64,000 bases of DNA from Cristatella mucedo (taxonomy: Eukaryota; Bryozoa; Phylactolaemata; Cristatellidae). The stretch covers positions 2,469,501-2,533,500 of the forward strand of contig WPIO01000005.1 of NCBI GenBank assembly GCA_009760855.2, in the 5' to 3' direction. The translations under genes were made by a program, and so were the position numbers. A model generated the notes under the pieces. It was given only the letters and a program-made list of their open reading frames with translations. It was not told the origin of the DNA and ran no database searches. Within the stretch, counting starts at the first letter, position 1; each line of letters begins with the position of its first letter. This document shows, piece by piece, positions 61,201-64,000 of the stretch.

Positions 61201-62284
61201 GGTGATGAGCCTCTGCATTTGGCTGAGGGTGTTCAAAATGTTTCTGCTATACTTCGGATTTCAATTTAGGGCCACTGTGAAAACTAAAAGTGTGGCCTAG
61301 TCAATCTTCAGACCTGAATCCCATTGAGAGTCACAGGGGTGAAGTGAATAGAAGGCTTGGTGTTCAGGTGGGTCGTATCATGCTTAACTAATCGTTTTTC
61401 TTAAGTTTGCTGGAAATTTGGAGAACGATAGGGTCGTGTGTTTTTTCACAAGGCTTGGTTCGGTCTATGCCGGAGCGGCCGAGACAGGTAGTGCTTATCG
61501 AGGTGGTGTAACGCACATTAACACTGAAAACCACCATTCTTGTATTAAAAATTTGCTTACATGCTATGTAAGCTTACTGCATATAATTCGCATGATTACT
61601 GCAAGCTGCAGTAAAGTTTTGTATATCGGAATCAAAACTTCTTGGGGTATTAATGACATTTTTAAGTGGCCTCACGATACCCATGCACTTGAGACTAGGT
61701 ACATCCCATCTAACTCGTCACTCTGCCAGCTAGCTCATCTATCAATCAGCCTGTGCATCAGACAAATCTTTCTCGAAAGGTCAGAGACAATTTCCCAAGT
61801 TCAAAACTTACCTTATTGCCAAATTAAGCCGTGAGGATAACACGGTATAAACATAATATAGCAGGTTGTTCATGAAGCCACAAGTATATACCTATACGTT
61901 TCTGATGCTAATGCAAACCTGAGCGACTTGTTGGTACAGGCCTCGAGCTGTAAAAGAACTAGGGTGACGACGATTAGATGCTGGTGCTCAGGCATTGGTC
62001 ATAACTCGCAGGCACTTGATTGCAAAAGTCTGTTAGTGGAGGACGTGATATCTTCAACACTGATCATACCTGTTGGGACCCAATTGACTTCAGCTACAGA
62101 GCCAAACTACAGTAGGGCACTATGAATGACGATAGCAGACTAGCATGCATGAATCAGACATAGACTGCAGAGACTGCAGAATACCTACCACTGTACCATA
62201 GATGGGAGACATGAAGCACACCGTCAGTTGGAATACACCAAATATCAGGCCGATTTCCGTGTCCGATGCACCTTTGTTTGACGC
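40616..62284 (-). CDS. SLC18B1-like: Gene 2: SLC18B1-like 12-TM MFS transporter (exons 2-12; exon 1 off the edge)
   Basis: Exons in transcript order: 62284-62189, 56854-56781, 56550-56403, 56307-56239, 53148-53061, 52797-52664, 48200-48099, 47954-47854, 44447-44352, 44082-43914, 40762-40616. They sum to 1,224 nt (407 codons plus TGA). Introns 2-11 have the same phases as gene 1, and nine of the ten internal exons present have the same length. The protein covers TM2 to TM12 with motifs [13 protein letters not shown]4 [10 protein letters not shown]5 GPPVGG, TM7 FLDPT, loop 8-9 GYLCDK and TM11 LGAFLGP. All the charged TM sites I expect in the family are kept, so this is the more conventional paralog. 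The 38-residue tail has EASPLL, an acidic dileucine. No TM1 exon is visible up to 64,000. Introns 2, 5, 7, 9 and 11 hold LINEs; introns 3, 4, 6, 8 and 10 are 95-269 bp. A vesicular polyamine or amine exchange role is inferred from the family. Confidence 0.9.
41029..41160 (+). mobile_element. SINE family 2-like copy in gene 2 intron 11
   Basis: It has TTAAGGTGCTCACACTTCAC, B box GTGGGTTCGAGACC and an AGGCAATTATATGTTTGC body. The tail differs from the main family 2. Confidence 0.6.
41440..41553 (+). mobile_element. SINE family 2 copy abutting LINE A
   Basis: The head is GGCCGTGATAGCCCAGGAGG with AAGGTGCTTGCTCTTCAC, B box TCGGTTCGAATCC and the body GGGCGATCCTTTATTGC. The tail is cut where the antisense LINE A begins. 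Confidence 0.8.
41555..42405 (-). mobile_element. LINE A copy, 5' truncated, in gene 2 intron 11
   Basis: In the same orientation as gene 2. A long open frame covers [20 protein letters not shown] to the [11 protein letters not shown] end. The 3' UTR, the stem and a short TTA-type tail follow. Confidence 0.9.
42409..42484 (+). mobile_element. SINE family 2 tail fragment
   Basis: It reads GGCTCTTCTGCAGCCACAC and ends GCTGATCAGTCAGCTAG. Confidence 0.6.
42848..43065 (+). mobile_element. LINE B 3' UTR fragment
   Basis: It matches the 3' UTR of the copy at 58,915-60,284: CAACTGCTCTCCTGAC, CTATGCTTCTCACTTT, GAATGCGTACCGAAAGC and GGAGTTACAGATGGAGATAC. Confidence 0.8.
43236..43425 (+). mobile_element. 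SINE family 2-like copy in gene 2 intron 11
   Basis: B box GTGGGTTTGAGTCC, an AGGCAATCCTTGATTG body, and the tail GGCTCTTCTACTACTATG ending AAGGCTGTTGAACAAAC. Confidence 0.65.
43914..44082 (-). CDS. SLC18B1-like: Gene 2 exon 11 (TM11 and first half of TM12)
   Basis: The 169 bp exon has acceptor TTGCAG and donor GTAGGC, the same length as gene 1 exon 11. It encodes [27 protein letters not shown] and [11 protein letters not shown]. Reading through the donor would add twelve further polar residues before a stop at 43,875, which I reject because the matching final exon exists at 40,616-40,762. Confidence 0.92.
44352..44447 (-). CDS. SLC18B1-like: Gene 2 exon 10 (TM10)
   Basis: The 96 bp exon has acceptor TTGCAG and donor GTAAGC. 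It encodes [17 protein letters not shown] and then [12 protein letters not shown], matching the TFP-containing TM10 of the family. Confidence 0.93.
44866..46365 (+). mobile_element. LINE A copy in gene 2 intron 9, interrupted by a second LINE A tail
   Basis: The RT part at 44,866-45,006 shows [12 protein letters not shown]. The element resumes exactly at 45,288 with TCTCTCCCAGCCTTCGAGC, then [19 protein letters not shown], the post-RT and C-terminal blocks, the 3' UTR, the stem and (ATT)n. It is antisense to gene 2. Confidence 0.88.
45007..45287 (+). mobile_element. Nested 5'-truncated LINE A 3' end
   Basis: A 281 bp insert runs from AAAACACACCTATTTAGG to (ATT)n. The host element reads TTTGCTTTGA on the left and TCTCTCCCAG on the right, a seamless join with no visible target duplication. 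Confidence 0.85.
47158..47240 (-). mobile_element. Decayed LINE A-type 3' tail
   Basis: In reverse complement GCAGCCTATTTAATGCCCC precedes AAAGAGTTGCAGTT and GTGCCATGCGAACG, ending ATTATTATTATG. Weak match. Confidence 0.45.
47634..47707 (+). repeat. (GA)n microsatellite
   Basis: 74 bp of near-perfect GA in gene 2 intron 9, about 150 bp from exon 9. The open frames across it are repeat translations. Confidence 0.95.
47854..47954 (-). CDS. SLC18B1-like: Gene 2 exon 9 (TM9)
   Basis: The 101 bp exon starts in phase 0 and ends in phase 2, with acceptor CACAG and donor GTAAGT. It encodes [17 protein letters not shown] and [10 protein letters not shown]. It is two codons longer than gene 1 exon 9. 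A 73 bp (GA)n tract lies about 150 bp downstream in intron 9. Confidence 0.93.
48099..48200 (-). CDS. SLC18B1-like: Gene 2 exon 8 (TM8)
   Basis: The 102 bp exon is phase 0 at both ends, with acceptor TTTCAG and donor GTAGTT. It encodes [19 protein letters not shown] and ends GYLCDK. Confidence 0.94.
48520..49240 (-). mobile_element. Very decayed LINE (third lineage) in gene 2 intron 7
   Basis: In reverse complement, patches in order resemble [26 protein letters not shown] and a C-terminal [12 protein letters not shown] then [14 protein letters not shown]. The order fits a CR1-type LINE, but the wording differs from families A and B. Confidence 0.6.
49535..51165 (-). mobile_element. LINE B copy with RT, in gene 2 intron 7
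   Basis: In the same orientation as gene 2. In reverse complement it runs [15 protein letters not shown], then degraded RT blocks, then the ADDTQLYL region. A clean 203-codon frame follows ([56 protein letters not shown]). The 3' UTR ends in GTTACAGACGGAGATACATT and ATTAC-type repeats. Confidence 0.88.
51180..51345 (-). mobile_element. RT fragment of another LINE next to LINE B
   Basis: In reverse complement [20 protein letters not shown] then [13 protein letters not shown] resembles the DHxxLLxRL...ITGTVLxWFxSYLxxRSQ block of CR1-type RTs. It is out of order with respect to the adjoining LINE B, so it is a separate insertion or remnant. Confidence 0.65.
51346..52663. other. Gene 2 intron 7, no recognisable feature
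   Basis: Short open frames without a domain. A G10 run lies at 52,477-52,486. Confidence 0.35.
52664..52797 (-). CDS. SLC18B1-like: Gene 2 exon 7 (central loop, TM7)
   Basis: The 134 bp exon has acceptor TCTGCAG and donor GTATGA. It encodes [17 protein letters not shown], then TM7 ending [17 protein letters not shown] is the canonical form in the family. Confidence 0.94.
53061..53148 (-). CDS. SLC18B1-like: Gene 2 exon 6 (TM6)
   Basis: The 88 bp exon starts in phase 0 and ends in phase 1, with acceptor CTTCAG and donor GTAAGT. It encodes [15 protein letters not shown] and a hydrophobic end, PLI. Confidence 0.93.
53149..53920. other. Gene 2 intron 5, no recognisable feature
   Basis: No exon or repeat recognised upstream of exon 6. 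Confidence 0.4.
53925..55092 (-). mobile_element. LINE A copy with intact YADD block, in gene 2 intron 5
   Basis: In the same orientation as gene 2. In reverse complement [20 protein letters not shown] leads to [20 protein letters not shown] and [20 protein letters not shown] second frame of 151 codons covers the C-terminal block. The (TTA)n tail is lost; the element ends in the 3' stem. Confidence 0.9.
55093..56238. other. Gene 2 intron 5, no recognisable feature
   Basis: No window repeat family and no extra exon seen. Confidence 0.4.
56239..56307 (-). CDS. SLC18B1-like: Gene 2 exon 5 (TM5, motif C)
   Basis: The 69 bp exon is phase 0 at both ends, with donor GTAAGC. It encodes [19 protein letters not shown]. 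Intron 4 before it is 95 bp. Confidence 0.94.
56403..56550 (-). CDS. SLC18B1-like: Gene 2 exon 4 (TM4)
   Basis: The 148 bp exon has acceptor GAGCAG and donor GTAAAA. It encodes [15 protein letters not shown] and then [13 protein letters not shown]. The arginine in CRIVEANG fits motif B of TM4. It ends FPNQLSTVM. Confidence 0.94.
56781..56854 (-). CDS. SLC18B1-like: Gene 2 exon 3 (loop 2-3 motif, TM3)
   Basis: The 74 bp exon starts in phase 0 and ends in phase 2, with acceptor TTGTAG and donor GTAAGC. It encodes [20 protein letters not shown] and a hydrophobic end, the exact counterpart of gene 1 exon 3. Confidence 0.9.
57466..57983. repeat. Possible small element with C-run/G-run inverted ends
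   Basis: The left end has GGACATTTCCCCCACCC and AGACATTTCCCCCTGG. The right end has GGGGGGAATGTCC and GGGGGGATGTCTGTCC, the inverse motifs. The interior is AT-rich with TATATA tracts (57,575-57,655). No coding sequence. Confidence 0.35.
57914..57938 (+). repeat. Telomere-like CCCTAAA run
   Basis: It reads AAACCCTAAACCCTATACCC and then TAAG: about three and a half degenerate CCCTAA(A) units. Confidence 0.5.
58257..58284 (+). repeat. (CT)n microsatellite
   Basis: About 28 bp of CT within a longer TC/TG-rich stretch from 58,170. Confidence 0.9.
58915..60285 (+). mobile_element. LINE B copy, 5' truncated, inserted in LINE A
   Basis: It starts inside RT at [20 protein letters not shown] and contains [20 protein letters not shown] and [15 protein letters not shown]. 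Post-RT codons follow ([34 protein letters not shown]). The C-terminal end, 3' UTR and ACATTACATTACATT end follow. A LINE A tail interrupts it at 59,675-59,832. Confidence 0.9.
59675..59832 (+). mobile_element. LINE A 3' tail nested in LINE B
   Basis: It runs from CATGTCACCCCTAACCATATT through TTGCAGAAATGCAAAGCGCC and the stem to a TTA/TCA run. LINE B codons stop at GGCTGCCGGTT and resume at ACAGAAACAGAGTACAG. Confidence 0.85.
60769..61365 (+). pseudogene. Tc1/mariner transposase relic
   Basis: Scattered Tc1 signatures appear in order over several frames: [78 protein letters not shown] and [20 protein letters not shown]. The FQQD aspartate is Gly here. The DLNPIE glutamate is kept. Stops and frameshifts make it dead. 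I could not find terminal inverted repeats. Confidence 0.85.
61366..62188. other. Gene 2 intron 2, no recognisable feature
   Basis: The 138-codon open frame at 61418-61834 (+) has no family signature and is antisense to the gene. I do not call it. Confidence 0.4.
62189..62284 (-). CDS. SLC18B1-like: Gene 2 exon 2 (TM2)
   Basis: The 96 bp exon is phase 0 at both ends, with acceptor CTTCAG and donor GTAGGT. It encodes [19 protein letters not shown] and ends SPIYGTV. This is the most upstream exon of the gene inside the window. Confidence 0.92.
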
Positions 62285-62559
62285 CTGAAGCAATCACGAG
62301 AGACTGGTATTGCCAGACAACATAGCATCACACTGGATCAGTGAGAACCAATAGTGACTAGCCTGTTTAACAGCTAATCAAGCTTGCCGAGACAAAAAGC
62401 ATTTAACACAAACCATTACATATTAGTTAATAATAAAATAATAATAAAGCAGTAAACATGAAACTTAAAAGTGCTCTCGACGAGCATGCTCTCATACATG
62501 TTGCCTGTGTATACAGAGTCTTAGAGAGTCCCTTCAATTTACGAGAAAACTTCATAAGA

Positions 62560-64000
62560 TGCACCGTGATTAGCACAGACTTGAACTCCATTTTAAGAAG
62601 TCTGGGTCTGATGAAGATCTAGTTAATTTCAAAAATGTCCGTCGAGTCTACATCTGGAAAGCTAGAATAGCCAGGATTTTTTTCACTCAAAAACTGAAGT
62701 CCTGCCAGTCAAACCAAAAACAGATTGATGAGACGATAAACAATTTTCTGGCGAGTACCCTAGGTAACAGTCCCCAGATACTAACGGTGCGGTCGAAACG
62801 TTTCCAGCCTTCTTCACTGAAACAATTGTGCACATTCGTGCCTCCGTAAAGCTTCCTCAGACTAAATTCATTGTTGAATTACCACACGTGACCTTCCTTA
62901 AGAGATTTCCCTAGATTTCTGCATGCGATGGACTATTGTTATAAGATCAAAATAAAAATAGCTTGTCTCTTGAAGATCCTATACCATCATCTCTGTGTTC
63001 TTTACTGACAGACAAACTTAGCCCAGTTATAACCCAATGCTTCTCTGGAAAAGAAGGGGTTGTACCCAAGTCCTTCAAATCGGCCATCGTTAGACCGATA
63101 TATTAGATGCAGAGGTCCTTGCGAACTATCGCCCAGTTTCCCTTAATTTTTTTAGTCAAAGATTCTTAAAAAATTGTGACTAAGCAGCTGGTAGCATATT
63201 GAAAAAAAATCGGAACATTTTTAATCGTGATTTAAGAGGCAGCACTCCACTGAAACTGCTCTCCTCCATATAACCAATGACATCCTATGCAGCAACGATG
63301 ACCGGAATGACACTGCCCTAGCGATGCTAGATCTATCAGCTACCTTCGACACCATTGATCACGATATCCAACTTGAAAGATTGAGAACAAGAATTGGTCT
63401 GGCAGACGAGGCACTAGCTTGGTTTAAATCACACTTGTCTGATCGTGTTCAATCCGTGTCGTGTGGGGGTCAGGCTTCATCGACCAGATCAGTCACCTGT
63501 GGAGTCCCTCATGAGTCCATCCTCGGTCCTTTGGTGCTCTCCATTTACACTCAACCTATGGGGAAAAGATTCAGGTCCATAGAATAGGATATCACTTTTA
63601 TGCTGACTATACTCAGCCGTATCTGTCATTTAAACCATCGGAATCTGCTGCAGCGACTGATAAACTGAATGCTTGCCTTGCACACATTCGACCCTGGATG
63701 TCGGCAAATTCTCTTCAAATTAACGACGATAGAACTGAACTGCTGCTCATAGGACATCCATAGGTATGGCTAGACTAGAAGGCATCGCACTTATAATAGT
63801 TGATTATATTGTGCGACCATCACCTTATGCTAGGAATTCAGGTATCGTCTTCGACATCTGCCTAAATTGTGAAAGCTTTGTTAAGAAGACTGCTTCCACA
63901 GCTAGCCATCACGCCCGATCTCTATGCAAGATTCGAAACTGCCTTTCACGGTGGCTTGCAAAGAATTTAACTAGCTCCTTAGTTCCGACTAGATTATTGT
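62560..64000 (+). mobile_element. LINE B copy running off the window edge
   Basis: It starts in the linker between endonuclease and RT (KSGSDEDLVNFKNVRRVY, IWKARIARIFFTQKL) and includes [34 protein letters not shown] and ADEALAWFKSHLSDRVQS. It continues into the post-RT region at the right edge. Multiple stops. The catalytic block reads YADYTQPYL-like, so it is inactive. Confidence 0.88.

Noticed and set aside
61418-61834. 138-codon frame after the Tc1 relic
   Set aside because: No similarity to transposase or any family I know. It may include element flank.
62285-64000. Exon 1 (TM1) of gene 2
   Set aside because: I searched the minus strand for an FFPxE-type end followed by GT and found none. 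Most of the stretch is LINE B, so the exon is probably beyond 64,000.
1-64000. Prokaryotic gene clusters, CRISPR, phage or defence systems
   Set aside because: No long contiguous genes and no operon structure. The coding signal is split by GT-AG introns, and repeats are eukaryotic LINEs and SINEs.

Overview
The window is metazoan nuclear DNA. Multi-exon genes with GT-AG introns sit among 5'-truncated non-LTR retrotransposons, tRNA-derived SINEs, a Tc1/mariner relic and long dinucleotide microsatellites. I see no operons, ribosome binding sites, CRISPR array or other prokaryotic feature. The species cannot be named from the sequence; an invertebrate is plausible because the transporter family is duplicated and the LINEs are CR1/L2-like.

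The real genes are two paralogous 12-TM major facilitator transporters of the vesicular-amine-transporter-like SLC18B1 type, arranged tail to tail. Gene 1 runs on the + strand from 12,493 to 29,918 and can be assembled completely: 12 exons, 1,476 nt, 491 codons plus stop. Gene 2 runs on the - strand from 62,284 down to 40,616. Eleven exons (2 to 12) are present, and its first exon must lie beyond the right edge. The two genes share all ten intron positions that can be compared (introns 2 to 11) with identical phases. Nine of the ten comparable internal exons have the same length (96, 74, 148, 69, 88, 134, 102, 96 and 169 bp); exon 9 differs (95 versus 101 bp). They are therefore products of duplication of an intron-containing ancestor. 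Both carry family motifs in the expected order (loop 2-3 motif, TM5 GPxxGG, loop 8-9 CDK) and an acidic dileucine in the C-terminal tail. Gene 1 lacks the TM4 arginine that gene 2 keeps.

The rest is repeat-derived. LINE family A (CR1/L2-like, ending in a conserved stem followed by (TTA)n) occurs about fourteen times, mostly as 5'-truncated dead copies. LINE family B (same clade, ending in (ATTAC)n-like repeats) occurs four times. At least one older, very decayed LINE group is also present. SINE family 1 has a tRNA-like head and a 3' tail borrowed from LINE A. SINE family 2 has a different tail and about a dozen copies. Several elements are nested, which gives a relative insertion order. The first 12 kb and the 10.7 kb between the two gene ends hold no gene I can support.

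Layout: 1-12,492, repeat-rich flank; 12,493-29,918, gene 1 (+); 29,919-40,615, intergenic with repeats; 40,616-62,284, gene 2 (-) with heavily invaded introns; 62,285-64,000, intron 1 of gene 2 or flank, mostly a LINE B copy that runs off the edge.
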